Assembly: GCF_002162315.1 (NCBI RefSeq)
Contig: NZ_CP021416.1
Span: 1,872,207 to 1,936,206, forward strand
Length of the DNA: 64,000 nt
Source: Sulfurospirillum diekertiae
Lineage (GTDB): Bacteria; Campylobacterota; Campylobacteria; Campylobacterales; Sulfurospirillaceae
Reading direction: 5' to 3'
Below are positions 37,156-46,999 of the stretch, in pieces (within the stretch, counting starts at the first letter, position 1; every line of letters starts with the position of its first letter). A model generated the notes under the pieces. The model was not told where the DNA came from, searched no databases, and was given only the letters and a program-made list of their open reading frames with translations. The translations under genes and the position numbers were made by a program.

Positions 37156-37944
37156 TCACCCCACACTTTGAACAAAATAGCGTCCTTTTTCACATTTTAC
37201 ATGTAAAGGTAGATCAAAAATTGCGGAAAGTTGAGCATCGTTTAAAAGTGCTTCTTTTTCTCCTTGCGCAACAATGCAACCTTGTTTGATCAACACCACT
37301 TGTGAAATCTCCTCAAAAATTTCCTCTAAGTGATGAGTCACTAATATGATCGTACGTTGTGTTGCAATTTTACGGATCATCTCAATAAAATTCAACTGCG
37401 CTTTGATGTCAAGTCCCACCGTTGGCTCATCCAGTATCATCGCCTTTGGTTCATGCACTAAAGAACGCGCTATGATGCACTTCCTTAGCTCCCCTGTGGA
37501 CATCTCGGAGATATGTTTGTCTCTTAAATGCCGTATTTCCAAAAAGTCCAAAACCTCTTCCACTTTCGTTACATGTAAAGGTGAAAATTCTTGATGCTCG
37601 TAAATATGAAAACTGCTGTAAAAGCCTGAGAGAGTAACCTCAAAACCACTCAAATTGGGTGCTCTATCGCTAAATTGGTAGTGCAAATCATTGGTGATGA
37701 TACCCAAATGCTTTTTAAGCTCCCAAATATCCCACACCTTTTTGCCAAACACCTCTTTGGTGGTCGCTTCGCTGAAACGTGGATAAATATCGTTGGAGAA
37801 AAGTTTCAAAAGTGTTGACTTCCCTGAACCATTCGCACCTAAAATAACCGTATGCTGACCCTCTTTAATGCTTAGATTGATGTCATGCAACACATCCTGC
37901 TCGTCGTAAGCGACATTGACATGCTCAAAATGAATAATTTCCAT
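37156..37944 (-). CDS. ABC transporter ATP-binding protein
   Basis: The 262-residue ATPase has Walker A GANGSGKST (36-44), signature MSTGEL (148-153), Walker B with ILDEPTVGLD (170-179), and a switch histidine in LVTHHLEE. I chose ATG 37944 since AGGAG lies 8 bases upstream; the longer frame adds 13 residues. No permease is adjacent. The family resembles stand-alone YlmA-type ATPases related to molybdate or iron importers. Exact palindrome copy at 37196-37207 (L-H-V-K) and a near copy at 37569. Confidence 0.88.
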   Translation of the reverse strand: MEIIHFEHVNVAYDEQDVLHDINLSIKEGQHTVILGANGSGKSTLLKLFSNDIYPRFSEATTKEVFGKKVWDIWELKKHLGIITNDLHYQFSDRAPNLSGFEVTLSGFYSSFHIYEHQEFSPLHVTKVEEVLDFLEIRHLRDKHISEMSTGELRKCIIARSLVHEPKAMILDEPTVGLDIKAQLNFIEMIRKIATQRTIILVTHHLEEIFEEISQVVLIKQGCIVAQGEKEALLNDAQLSAIFDLPLHVKCEKGRYFVQSVG

Positions 37945-38043
37945 AATATAACTCCTAATAATCGAATGATTATAGCGCATCATTATTAAGAATATTTAGT
38001 TAAAATGTCACATCTGTAAACACGGTAAAGGTAATGTATCGAG

Positions 38044-41000
38044 ATGTTTTCTAAATTTTTTTATCTTACGACCTAATTTTGCCATCGTTGTTTCACTCAT
38101 TATTATTATCGCAGGTATTATGGCAATTCGAACACTTCCTGTTCAAGAATACCCCGATGTTGTACCGCCTCAGATCATTGTTTCCACCACTTACGCAGGA
38201 GCTGATGCCGCTACACTTGAAAATACGGTAGCCTCTGTATTGGAAGCACAAATCAATGGTGTTGACAACATGCTCTATATGATGTCTACGACCTCACCGA
38301 GCGGACTTCTTACCATGAACCTCTATTTTGAGGTGGGAACCGATATGTCCCAAGCCAAGCTGGATGTCAACAACCGTATACGTTTGGCGGAGAGTAAGCT
38401 TCCCGATGCTGTTAAACGTCAAGGGGTGGAAGTGGCAGAGCGTTCCAACGATACCTTGCGTATGCTCGCACTGACTTCAGAAAACAATCGTTACGATACT
38501 ATTTTTATGTCCAACTACGCTATTAACAATCTTTTGGAAGAGTTTAAGCGCATTCCTGGTGTTTCGGAAGCCATTATTGTCGGCAATCAAGAGTATTCCA
38601 TTCGTGTCTGGCTTGATCCTCAAAAACTCTCTTTTTACAACATTACGACCACAGAAGTGATCAATGCCATTAAAGCCCAAAACGAGCAGTACCCTATGGG
38701 ACAAATTGGGCAAGAACCGATAGAAAAAAATGTTGCATTTACGTACACAGTCACCTCTACAGGCAGACTTAATACACCAGAAGAATTTGCGCAAATTTTG
38801 ATTAAATCAAACACCGATGGCTCCTCTTTGAAACTAGGCGATGTTGCAACACTTGAGCTAGGATCTGAGCGTTACTTTTTCAAAGGACTCTTTAACAAAC
38901 AACCCACGTCTATGATTCGTATTACTCTGACATCTAAAGCCAATGCTCTTGAAGTGTCAGATCTTTTAGATAAAAAAATAGAAGAACTCAAAAAGGAATT
39001 CCCTGAAGGGCTCAAAATCGATGCTACGTACGATCCAACACTGTTTGTTCGCGCGTCTATTCATGAGGTTGTTGTCACCTTATTAGAAGCGATTGCATTA
39101 GTTATTTTTGTGGTCTATCTCTTTTTAGGCAACATTCGTGCGACCATCATTCCAGTCCTTGCCATCCCTGTTTCCATCATCGGAACCTTTGCTGGCTTTT
39201 ATGCCACAGGCTTTTCCATCAACCTTCTCACCCTTTTTGGACTGACCTTAGCCATTGGTCTGGTGGTGGATGATGCGATTATTGTCATTGAAAATGTTGA
39301 GCGAATTTTGCGTAAAGAAAATCTCAGTGTTAAAGAAGCGACCATTAAAGCGATGCAAGAGATTACTGCACCAGTTATTGCCATCGTTCTTGTCTTAAGT
39401 GCCGTCTTTATTCCTGCCGCCTTTATGGGCGGACTCAGTGGTACGATGTCACGGCAATTTGCTATTACCATTGTCATCTCCGTCGCTATTTCTGGGCTTG
39501 TTACTCTAACCCTCACCCCTGCTCTTTGCTCGTTGCTTTTGAAAAAAGAGGAAGAAGCACCTTTATGGATTATTCAAAAATTCAACGATCTTTTTGACTA
39601 TGTCACCCACCATTTTGGAAAAATTGTTCAAAAGGCTATCCGCTTTAGCCTCTTTAATCTTTTATTTTTTGGCATTATGATTTTTGTGATCGTTAAACTT
39701 CTAGGTATTATTCCCTCAGGTCTAGTGCCTAAAGAAGATAAAGGAGTCTTTTTTGCCGTCACGACACTTCCTGCGGCTGCCTCTCTTTCACGTACCCATG
39801 AAGTCAATATCGCTGTAGGTGATGTGGCACTTCAAAATCCATCTGTCAATAAAGTGGGTGGTTTTTCAGGCTCTGATTTTAGTTCAAAAGCGTATACAAC
39901 CGAAGCGGGTTACAGTTATGTACGTCTTACCGATTGGGGACAACGTAAAGAGGCAAATCAAAGTGTCGACGCTATTTCAAAAGATCTTATGCAAAAACTC
40001 TCTTCCAATAAAGAAGCACGTATTGTTGCCGTTTCTCCTTCTGCCATTAGTGGACTCGGTGTATCGGGTGGTTTTGAGATGTATGTTCAAAATAGAACGG
40101 GTGGAAACTACCACCAACTGGAAAGTTATGCCAAAGAGATTGTTGCACGTGCCAGTGAGCGCCAAGAACTTCGTTCGGTTAGAAGCACCTTAAGTTCCAG
40201 TACACCGCAATTTCGCATTGAAGTCAACCATTCAAAAGCTAAAGCGTATGGTATTGATATTGCCGATATTTATACCACCATTCAAGCGACTTTTGGCAAT
40301 ATCTATGTGAATGATGTCAATATTTTTGGGCGCAATTACCGTGTCAATGTTCAAGCAAAAGGCGATTTTAGAGAAGATACTAAAAATTACGGCGATATTT
40401 TCATCAAAGCCAGCGATGGAAATAACATTGCACTCAGTGATCTTGTGACCTTTAAGCGTGTTCTCAATCCGAACATTACCAAACGTTTCAATATGTTCCC
40501 TTCCGCTCAAATATTGGGAGAGACCAATGCAGGTTATTCTTCTGGCGAAGGTATTAAAATCATGGAAGAGATCGCGGCAGAAGTTTTGCCTGAAGGCTAC
40601 TCTATCGCATGGGGTGGTGCATCGCTGCAAGAGAAAAAACTTTTAGAAACAGGCAATCTCTCATTTGTCTTTGCCATTGTTTTCATTTTCCTTATTTTAG
40701 TCGCACTGTATGAGAGCTGGATGATTCCTTGGGCGATTGTGCTAGCGGTTCCTTTTGCGCTTCTAGGAGCAGAGCTGTCTATCTGGCTTCGTGGACTTCA
40801 AAATGACATCTACTTCCAAATAGGACTTATCACGCTTGTCGGACTTTCAGCCAAAAATGCGATTTTGATGGTGGAATTTGCATTGCAAAAAATGGAAGAA
40901 GGATTTAATTTACTAGACGCAACCATTGAAGGGGCAAAAATTCGTTTTCGCCCCATCATCATGACCTCGTTTGCATTCATCGCAGGAACCTTGCCTCTAG

Positions 41001-41176
41001 CGCTGAGTTCTGGTGCAGGAGCCAACAGCCGTCATATCATCGGTACAACGGTTGTTGGTGGCATGGTCACACTCACCCTCATTGGCGTCGTTTTTGTGCC
41101 ACTCTTTTTCTATTTGATTATGAAAGGTAAAGAGAAATTTTTACTTGCGTTCAAGTCCCAAAAGCCCAAGACCTAA
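38044..41176 (+). pseudogene. RND multidrug efflux permease (AcrB/MexB type), frameshifted at codon 6-7
   Basis: The long frame (1018 codons from ATG 38120) is a hydrophobe/amphiphile efflux RND transporter: LPVQEYPDVVPPQI, SPSGLLTMNLYFE, GLVVDDAIIVIENVERI, and proton-relay aspartates in helix 4. Its first membrane helix is missing. That helix is encoded from ATG 38044 (M-F-S-K-F-F) once one T is removed from the T7 run at 38056-38062, giving FAIVVSLIIIIAGIMAI. The full protein would be about 1043 residues. No periplasmic adaptor or TolC gene is adjacent, which is unusual. The 3' end overlaps the convergent LysE gene by 36 bases. Confidence 0.85.
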
Positions 41177-41773
41177 ACCCACAAAAATCGCGCCGCTGAT
41201 ACGGTTAAACCACGTGGCGCGATTACGCGTACGAAACCAACCCTTCAAACTTCGTGCAAAAAAGGCGTAGCTCATTAGTGTCATAAACGAAAATGCCATA
41301 AACGTCAAGGTTAAAATGAAAAACTGGGGTACGATCGGTGCTGTTGGCTCTAAAAAAAGAGGAAACAGGGCTGTAAAAAAGATGATCGGTTTAGGATTCG
41401 TGATACAGATCAAAAATCCTTTACGAAAAATAGCGAAATAATGCACGGAACTCTTGACATGATTCAGCTGGACACGCTCAAAAATGTTGTGAAGATTTCG
41501 AAACTGCTTGATACCAAGATAGATCAGATACAATGCTCCCATAATTTTAAACGCGGTAAAAAGAATCATCGATGTTTTTAACACGACGCCAAGACCTAGC
41601 ATCGCCGCACTGGAAAGTACAAAAAGCCCTAAAACATTCCCCAAAGATGAAAAAATAGTTGCTTTAAGATCGTACATCAAAGAATTATTGATCGCTAACA
41701 GTACCGCTGGACCAGGACTGACTATCGCTATAAACGCAACGGTGGCATACAAAAGCCATGTGTGAAATTCCAT
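41141..41773 (-). CDS. LysE-family amino acid exporter
   Basis: This is a 210-residue membrane protein with about six helices and the family pattern VSPGPAVLLAINNSL near the N-terminus and GFLICITNPKPIIFF centrally. AGGAG lies 7 bases before ATG 41773. The substrate is unknown. Its 3' end overlaps the RND gene. It diverges from arsR; the intergenic gap holds the arsR operator. Confidence 0.87.
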   Translation of the reverse strand: MEFHTWLLYATVAFIAIVSPGPAVLLAINNSLMYDLKATIFSSLGNVLGLFVLSSAAMLGLGVVLKTSMILFTAFKIMGALYLIYLGIKQFRNLHNIFERVQLNHVKSSVHYFAIFRKGFLICITNPKPIIFFTALFPLFLEPTAPIVPQFFILTLTFMAFSFMTLMSYAFFARSLKGWFRTRNRATWFNRISGAIFVGLGLGLLGLERK

Positions 41774-41815
41774 GCTATGCTCCTCATTGAAGTGCTATAT
41801 TATACTCTAACTTTT

Positions 41816-41837
41816 CATATCAATATATCTTGATATG
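41816..41837 (+). promoter_or_regulatory. ArsR operator overlapping the arsR promoter -35
   Basis: A perfect 8-bp inverted repeat, CATATCAA (41816-41823) and TTGATATG (41830-41837), has a 6-base spacer, the form expected for an ArsR dimer. TTGATA at 41830-41835 doubles as a -35 with a 17-base spacer to TATGCT at 41853-41858. Binding would block RNA polymerase, giving autoregulation. Confidence 0.75.
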
Positions 41838-41885
41838 AAAGAAATATTCTGCTATGCTATTCAAAAATCAATTGCGAGAAACCTC

Positions 41886-42200
41886 ATGGAAACTTTTTTA
41901 CAAACCGTTGGCGCGCTCAATGACGAAACACGTCTTCAAATCCTTCGTTTCATTCATCAACACGGTGAAGTGTGTGTCTGTGAAATCGAAGAGGCATTTT
42001 CACTCATCCAGTCGCGTGTCTCACGTCATCTCAAAATCCTCAAAGATGCAGGGTTTTTACGTGTGGATCGTCGTGGGAAATGGGCGTATTATCAGGTTCG
42101 CTCTCCGCTAGATCGTTTTAGGCTTGAATGTCTTGAAGAGATTAGCTATTTAGAGATGCAAATGCCTACGCCAGTCTGTGCCTGCAAGGATGCCAAATGA
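41886..42200 (+). CDS. arsR: ArsR-family metalloregulator
   Basis: The 104-residue winged-helix repressor is released from DNA by trivalent arsenic. Cys30 and Cys32 in GEVCVCEIEEAF form the metal site at the recognition helix, with extra cysteines near the C-terminus (PVCACKDAK). I chose ATG 41886 because the upstream ATG 41835 falls inside the operator and ahead of the expected transcription start, and because relatives begin at this point. It overlaps arsB by 4 bases. Confidence 0.9.
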   Translation: METFLQTVGALNDETRLQILRFIHQHGEVCVCEIEEAFSLIQSRVSRHLKILKDAGFLRVDRRGKWAYYQVRSPLDRFRLECLEEISYLEMQMPTPVCACKDAK

Positions 42201-43450
42201 TCCTCGCCTTTTCACTGTTTCTTATCACCCTGCTCTTTGTCATTATTCAACCGCGTGGAATTCAAATCGGCACGTCTGCCATCATAGGCGCTGCTTTTGC
42301 CCTGCTTTTGGGCGTGGTGAGTTTTGCCGATGTTTTAGTCGTGACCAACATCGTTTGGGATGCCACCCTCGCTTTCATTGGCATCATCATTCTCTCCCTT
42401 GTCCTCGATGAGATAGGTTTTTTTGAGTGGTGTGCGATTTGGATGGCACGATTTTCCAAAGGCAACGGACATGTGATGTTTGTCTATTCACTTTTATTAG
42501 GCTCCATCATCTCCGCTTTTTTTGCCAACGATGGGGCGGTGCTCATTCTCACACCTATTTTACTGGCTAAAATGCGCATTTTAAAACTAGAACCTAAGAC
42601 GATTGTGGCGTTTTTGCTTGCAGGCGGGTTTATTTCCGATTCGGCATCACTGCCTTTTATCTTTTCCAACCTCACCAACATCGTCACCGCCAACTACTTC
42701 CACATCGGTTTTTCCACCTATCTTGGCACAATGCTCATACCTTACATCGTGAGCACCTTTGTTTCCATCGCTGTTTTATGGCTCTTTTTGCGTAAAGATA
42801 TTCCTTTACATGTAAACGTAGAGCTCTTGAAACATCCCGATGATGTGCTAAAGTCTAAACCATTGTTTCACCTCGCGTGGTTTTTTATTGCCGCATTGAT
42901 GGGAAGCTATTTTGTGGGGGAACAGTACCACATTCCGATTAGTTTTATCGCTCTTGGAGGAGCCCTGCTTTTTCTTGCGATCGCAGCCTATTTCAAAGCT
43001 GCTAAACCGTGGCTCACCATCAAAACAGCTCCGTGGCAGGTTGTGTGGTTTAGCATCGGGCTGTACATCGTTGTTTACGGACTGAAAAATGCGGGACTCA
43101 CAACGTATTTGACGCATATTTTAAATGAACTCAATGCACAAGGCAATACGATTGCGATTGTCGGAACAGGCTTTATCGCCGCTATTTTAAGCGCATTGAT
43201 GAACAATATGCCAAGCGTCATGATCATGGACATTGCGCTTCACGACATCCCCAACTCCGCTTTGGCGTACGCTAACATTATCGGCTGTAACCTCGGTCCC
43301 AAAATGACACCTTTTGGCTCACTGGCAACCCTTTTGTGGCTACATGTCATGGCAAAAAAAGGGGTCAAAATCAGCTTTTGGGAGTACTCAAAGTTTGGAC
43401 TCATCGTCACACCACCGATCCTTTTGATCGTACTTCTAAGCCTTGTTTAG
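42197..43450 (+). CDS. arsB: arsenite efflux permease
   Basis: This 417-residue ArsB-type ion-transporter-superfamily protein with about twelve helices expels arsenite. Motifs are FFANDGAVLILTPILL, FIFSNLTNIVTANYF and MNNMPSVMIMDIAL. Its ATG overlaps the arsR stop. The presence of ArsB without ArsA means transport would use the membrane potential. An exact palindrome copy (42805-42816) is read as L-H-V-N. Confidence 0.93.
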   Translation: MILAFSLFLITLLFVIIQPRGIQIGTSAIIGAAFALLLGVVSFADVLVVTNIVWDATLAFIGIIILSLVLDEIGFFEWCAIWMARFSKGNGHVMFVYSLLLGSIISAFFANDGAVLILTPILLAKMRILKLEPKTIVAFLLAGGFISDSASLPFIFSNLTNIVTANYFHIGFSTYLGTMLIPYIVSTFVSIAVLWLFLRKDIPLHVNVELLKHPDDVLKSKPLFHLAWFFIAALMGSYFVGEQYHIPISFIALGGALLFLAIAAYFKAAKPWLTIKTAPWQVVWFSIGLYIVVYGLKNAGLTTYLTHILNELNAQGNTIAIVGTGFIAAILSALMNNMPSVMIMDIALHDIPNSALAYANIIGCNLGPKMTPFGSLATLLWLHVMAKKGVKISFWEYSKFGLIVTPPILLIVLLSLV

Positions 43451-43452
43451 TC

Positions 43453-43464
43453 TTTACATGTAAA
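43453..43464. repeat. TTTACATGTAAA iterated palindrome
   Basis: Exact copy between arsB and arsN2; its AAA runs into AAGGAAA, the ribosome-binding site of arsN2. Confidence 0.9.
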
Positions 43465-43474
43465 AGGAAAAAGC

Positions 43475-43909
43475 ATGCCAATAACTCTACGAAAAGCGAC
43501 AAAAAATGAGTACCGAGCTATCGCTCATTTGCTGGCATCGAACCATCTCCCAACAGCGGATATTGATGAGAAAAATATCACGCTTTTTGTGGGATTAATC
43601 GATGAAAAGATTGTCGCAACCATCGGTGTCGAAACATATGGAAACGAAGCGCTTTTGCGTTCTTTGTGCGTCAAAGATGGCTTTAAAAACCAAAAGCTTG
43701 GTGAGAAAATGCTCTCGTATCTGCTTAACTTTTGTACCCATGAAAACATTCAAACCGTGTATCTGCTGACCACAACGGCGGAGCACTATTTTGCTCGTTT
43801 CGGCTTTGAAACAATCACGCGCGATGAAACACCACCATCCATTCAAAATACCCGTGAGTTTCAAAGCATTTGCCCCTCTTCTGCTATCATTATGGCATTA
43901 AAACTTTAA
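43475..43909 (+). CDS. arsN2: ArsN2-type GNAT acetyltransferase
   Basis: The 144-residue GNAT protein has the acetyl-CoA loop region (LRSLCVKDGFKNQKLGEK) and the family pattern NHLPTADI near the start, VYLLTTTAEHYFARFGFE, and CPSSAIIM at the end. This pattern is typical of ArsN2, found in arsenic operons and thought to act on organoarsenicals such as arsinothricin. Position two bases past a palindrome downstream of arsB supports the call. The actual substrate is not established. Confidence 0.82.
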   Translation: MPITLRKATKNEYRAIAHLLASNHLPTADIDEKNITLFVGLIDEKIVATIGVETYGNEALLRSLCVKDGFKNQKLGEKMLSYLLNFCTHENIQTVYLLTTTAEHYFARFGFETITRDETPPSIQNTREFQSICPSSAIIMALKL

Positions 43910-43919
43910 AAAACTACGC

Positions 43920-43931
43920 TTTACATGTAAA
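43920..43931. repeat. TTTACATGTAAA iterated palindrome
   Basis: Exact copy between arsN2 and xth; its AAA merges with AAGGAAAA, the xth ribosome-binding site. Confidence 0.9.
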
Positions 43932-43942
43932 AAGGAAAACCG

Positions 43943-44707
43943 ATGAAATTAGTCTCGTGGAATGTCAATGGCATTCGCGCCGTTGCTTCTAAAAATGCGT
44001 TTGCATGGGTGGATGTGTTTAAACCTGACATCTTGTGTTTGCAAGAGATCAAAGCCGAAGCGCATCAAATTCCAGAACCACTTTTTAACCATACCTTTAC
44101 ATGTAAACATGTGAACGCAGCTTCCAAAAAGGGCTATTCGGGAACGATGAGTTTTTCGACCATTGATTTTAAAAAGACCGACACCGCGCACTCCATCGAC
44201 CATACGCACGAAGGGCGCATTTTGGAGCACCATTTTGGCGATGTGGTTTTGTTTAACGTTTACTTTCCCAACGGTCAACAAAGCGAAGAGCGTCTTGCGC
44301 ACAAGATGAAATTTTACAGTGATTTTTTGGCACATACCGAAGCACTTAGAGCGGAGGGAAATAGCATCATCATCTGTGGCGATGTGAACACGGCACACCG
44401 CACGATTGATCTTAAAAATCCAAAAGCCAATGAAGAGACTTCTGGCTTTTTGCCCATTGAGCGCGCGTGGATCGACTCGCTTTTAGAACACGGGTACATC
44501 GACACCTTTAGGCACATTCATGGTGACATCAAAGATGCCTACTCGTGGTGGTCGTACCGTTTTGGAGCGAGGGAACGCAATGTCGGGTGGAGAATTGATT
44601 ATGTTTTCATCTCCAAAGAGCTAGAACCGCGTTTGAAAGATGCATTCATTTTAGCCTCTGTTGAAGGCTCAGACCATTGTCCTGTGGGCATTGAGCTAGA
44701 GTTATAG
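43943..44707 (+). CDS. xth: exodeoxyribonuclease III
   Basis: The 254-residue AP endonuclease and 3'-exonuclease of base-excision repair contains WNVNGIRAV (metal), LQEIKAE, the tyrosine-bearing NVYFPNGQQSEERL, ICGDVNTAH and the final SDHCPVGIEL. It follows arsN2 closely and may be on the same transcript. An internal palindrome copy (44096-44107) is read F-T-C-K. Confidence 0.95.
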   Translation: MKLVSWNVNGIRAVASKNAFAWVDVFKPDILCLQEIKAEAHQIPEPLFNHTFTCKHVNAASKKGYSGTMSFSTIDFKKTDTAHSIDHTHEGRILEHHFGDVVLFNVYFPNGQQSEERLAHKMKFYSDFLAHTEALRAEGNSIIICGDVNTAHRTIDLKNPKANEETSGFLPIERAWIDSLLEHGYIDTFRHIHGDIKDAYSWWSYRFGARERNVGWRIDYVFISKELEPRLKDAFILASVEGSDHCPVGIELEL

Positions 44708-44709
44708 GC

Positions 44710-44721
44710 TTTACATGTAAA
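44710..44721. repeat. TTTACATGTAAA iterated palindrome
   Basis: Exact copy filling the 16-base gap between convergent stops of xth and the PAS gene. Flanks ATAG and CTAT extend the dyad, so it can fold as a terminator-like hairpin. Confidence 0.9.
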
Positions 44722-44723
44722 GT

Positions 44724-45125
44724 CTATTTTCGTTGCTGTTTGTACATCTCCACCGTTGTTCTCAGCTCATGAATATCGGTATGTGTGCCCACCACTTTGC
44801 TAGGGTAGCCATGCGGATTGTACGCAACAACTTTCGCTTGATCAAGCACCCATTTGTAACTTCCATCTTGGCAGAGCATACGGTGCTGATGCCTGTAGTG
44901 TTTGATGCGACCGCTCAAAAGTGAGGTCAATTCATTGAGGCAATAGTTCAAATCTTCAGGATGAATAAGCGACATCCACATATCTTTTGTCTGTTGAAAT
45001 GTTTCATATTCATAACCTAACATAGAAACCCATTGAGGCGATAAAGTGATTCGATTGCCAATAGGATCCCACTCCCAAACCCCGTGCCCTACGCACTCTA
45101 AAATATGTATATACTCTTTTTGCAT
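44724..45125 (-). CDS. single PAS-domain protein
   Basis: This 133-residue PAS fold of the PAS_3 type (GVWEWDPIGNRITLSP, MWMSLIHPEDL, YKWVLDQAKVV, VGTHTDIHEL) has no output domain or membrane helix. I chose ATG 45125, since AAAGGT lies upstream and the frame to 45206 adds no family residues. Short PAS proteins often bind a chemoreceptor or kinase. The divergent chemoreceptor next door is a possible partner, by location only. Confidence 0.75.
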   Translation of the reverse strand: MQKEYIHILECVGHGVWEWDPIGNRITLSPQWVSMLGYEYETFQQTKDMWMSLIHPEDLNYCLNELTSLLSGRIKHYRHQHRMLCQDGSYKWVLDQAKVVAYNPHGYPSKVVGTHTDIHELRTTVEMYKQQRK

Positions 45126-45294
45126 TCTCGATGACCTTTTATATCTCTTAGTTTTATGATCGAAAGTGTACCGTGTCAATGTGACATTTACGTTACATGA
45201 CAACAATCATATTTTTCTAACTCCTTATTTTTCCCTTATATTTACATATAATTTACGTTGATTGACTACGATACCGCACAAAAAAAGGAGAGCA

Positions 45295-46908
45295 ATGTTA
45301 TTGGCAACAATTAAAAATAAACTAGCATTTTTACTGGTCATTATCTTTTTAGGATTTAGTGCATTAGGCATTGAGAGCCTCAAAGAAGGAAACGATGCAA
45401 AAATGGCAGCGACTCGTTTGTCTACCATTCCAGAGATAGAAAAATTAGCGATGGAACTGCGCATTGAACAGCGTGATTTTCAACTCTATTTTAAACAATC
45501 AAATTTGGATCGTTATGAGCAGATATTTCAAAAACTCTTGAGCGATTTGGACGCACTTAAACTCATGCTTATGAGCTCTCAAAATCATCAGCGTATTGAA
45601 ACACTCAAAAAGCTCTTGACCGAATGGCACGATATTAACATCCCACGAATGCAGCTGTATAAAAAATATGGCGCAACACTGCATGAACCAAGTTTTGCTC
45701 AAAACAACCCAGAAGATGCCCAAAAACTTGATGAATACCATAAACAAAGCACCCAAGGTTTTGCTAGCATAGCAGATAAATTGGATGACTTAGCAAGCTC
45801 CGTCAAAACAAACAACTTCAATCGTCTTGACACCAATATGATGGCCTCTCAAATGACATTAGCCATTGTGATGATCATTGTTTTGGCTATATTTTTCATT
45901 GTTACACGCTCTATTAAACATTCTGTAGCACGAGCAAAAGCGGGCTGTGAGCAGATGCGCCAGAACAAAGATTTAAGCATGCAAATCAACATTCACTCCC
46001 ATGATGAGATCAATGACATTATTCAAGCGGTTAATTCGCTGATTGCCGATGTTGCCAAAGCACTTAATCTTGCCAAAAGCAACGCCATCGAAAATGCCTC
46101 TGTTGCGGAAGAACTTTCCAGTACAAGCCTCCAAATCGGAAAACGGGCTGAAGAGGAGTCTAAAGTCGTTTATCAAACGACACGCGATGCCAAAGTGGTT
46201 GCGGTAGAAATTGATGAAGCAAGTGTTCAAACCAAAAATGTCAAAGACGTCACGACACAAGCTCAAAAAAGCCTTGATAGTGCCCAAACGCTTCTTAGCA
46301 CAACGATTGCACAACTCAATCAAACCGCCCAAGCGGAAACAACGATCAACGACCATCTCAACCATCTTGCCCAAGAAGCGGAACAAGTCAAAACTGTTTT
46401 AGATGTCATCGGTGATATTGCAGACCAAACCAATCTTCTTGCCCTTAATGCTGCCATCGAAGCGGCACGTGCGGGTGAGCATGGTCGTGGTTTTGCCGTT
46501 GTAGCCGATGAAGTACGCAAACTTGCCGAACGTACGCAAAAAAGCCTCATTGAGACCAATGCAACGGTCAATGTCATCGTTCAGTCCATCAACGACATCA
46601 GTGGCGAGATGAACCACAATGTTCTGCGTATCCATGAACTCTCCGAATTTTCAAACCAAGTCACCGAACAAACCAATGATGCCGTCAATATGCTGGAACA
46701 AAGCGTTGTTGCAACCGATCATGTCGTTGGTAAAGCAAACAGCAATGTGAAGCTTATTAGAACAGCTGTCATCGAAAAAATCGGTGAGATCAATGAACTT
46801 TCAAGCTCAAATGCGAGAAGTGTCGAAGAGATTGCCGCAGCAGCCGAACACCTCTCAAAACTTTCAGGAACCCTCAGCCAAACATTGGCACAATTTAAAA
46901 CAGCCTAA
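45295..46908 (+). CDS. methyl-accepting chemotaxis protein
   Basis: The 537-residue transducer starts at ATG 45295 behind AAGGAG. It has a membrane helix (about 9-27), a four-helix-bundle sensor of about 150 residues ([14 protein letters not shown] and similar, an HBM/4HB-like pattern), a second helix (about 190-210), and the signalling tip [21 protein letters not shown]. It probably senses a small periplasmic ligand. Terminator follows at 46914. Confidence 0.9.
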   Translation: MLLATIKNKLAFLLVIIFLGFSALGIESLKEGNDAKMAATRLSTIPEIEKLAMELRIEQRDFQLYFKQSNLDRYEQIFQKLLSDLDALKLMLMSSQNHQRIETLKKLLTEWHDINIPRMQLYKKYGATLHEPSFAQNNPEDAQKLDEYHKQSTQGFASIADKLDDLASSVKTNNFNRLDTNMMASQMTLAIVMIIVLAIFFIVTRSIKHSVARAKAGCEQMRQNKDLSMQINIHSHDEINDIIQAVNSLIADVAKALNLAKSNAIENASVAEELSSTSLQIGKRAEEESKVVYQTTRDAKVVAVEIDEASVQTKNVKDVTTQAQKSLDSAQTLLSTTIAQLNQTAQAETTINDHLNHLAQEAEQVKTVLDVIGDIADQTNLLALNAAIEAARAGEHGRGFAVVADEVRKLAERTQKSLIETNATVNVIVQSINDISGEMNHNVLRIHELSEFSNQVTEQTNDAVNMLEQSVVATDHVVGKANSNVKLIRTAVIEKIGEINELSSSNARSVEEIAAAAEHLSKLSGTLSQTLAQFKTA

Positions 46909-46913
46909 GCTTC

Positions 46914-46947
46914 TATGCCCAAAGAGAGATCAACCTTTTTGGGCATA
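46914..46947 (+). terminator. terminator after chemoreceptor
   Basis: A 10-bp stem (TATGCCCAAA 46914-46923 with 46938-46947) lies six bases past the stop at 46908. Confidence 0.7.
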
Positions 46948-46977
46948 CTTTAGCAAGATTTTGCTATTATTTTGCAC

Positions 46978-46989
46978 TTTACATGTAAA
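46978..46989. repeat. TTTACATGTAAA iterated palindrome
   Basis: Exact copy 10 bases before the nudC start; its AAA joins GAGG to form the ribosome-binding site. Confidence 0.9.
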
Positions 46990-46999
46990 GAGGTTTAAT

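Noticed and set aside
46784-46999. 72-codon N-terminal extension of NudC
   Set aside because: It overlaps the chemoreceptor gene and its terminator. GTG 47000 has a proper ribosome-binding site and begins at the family start.
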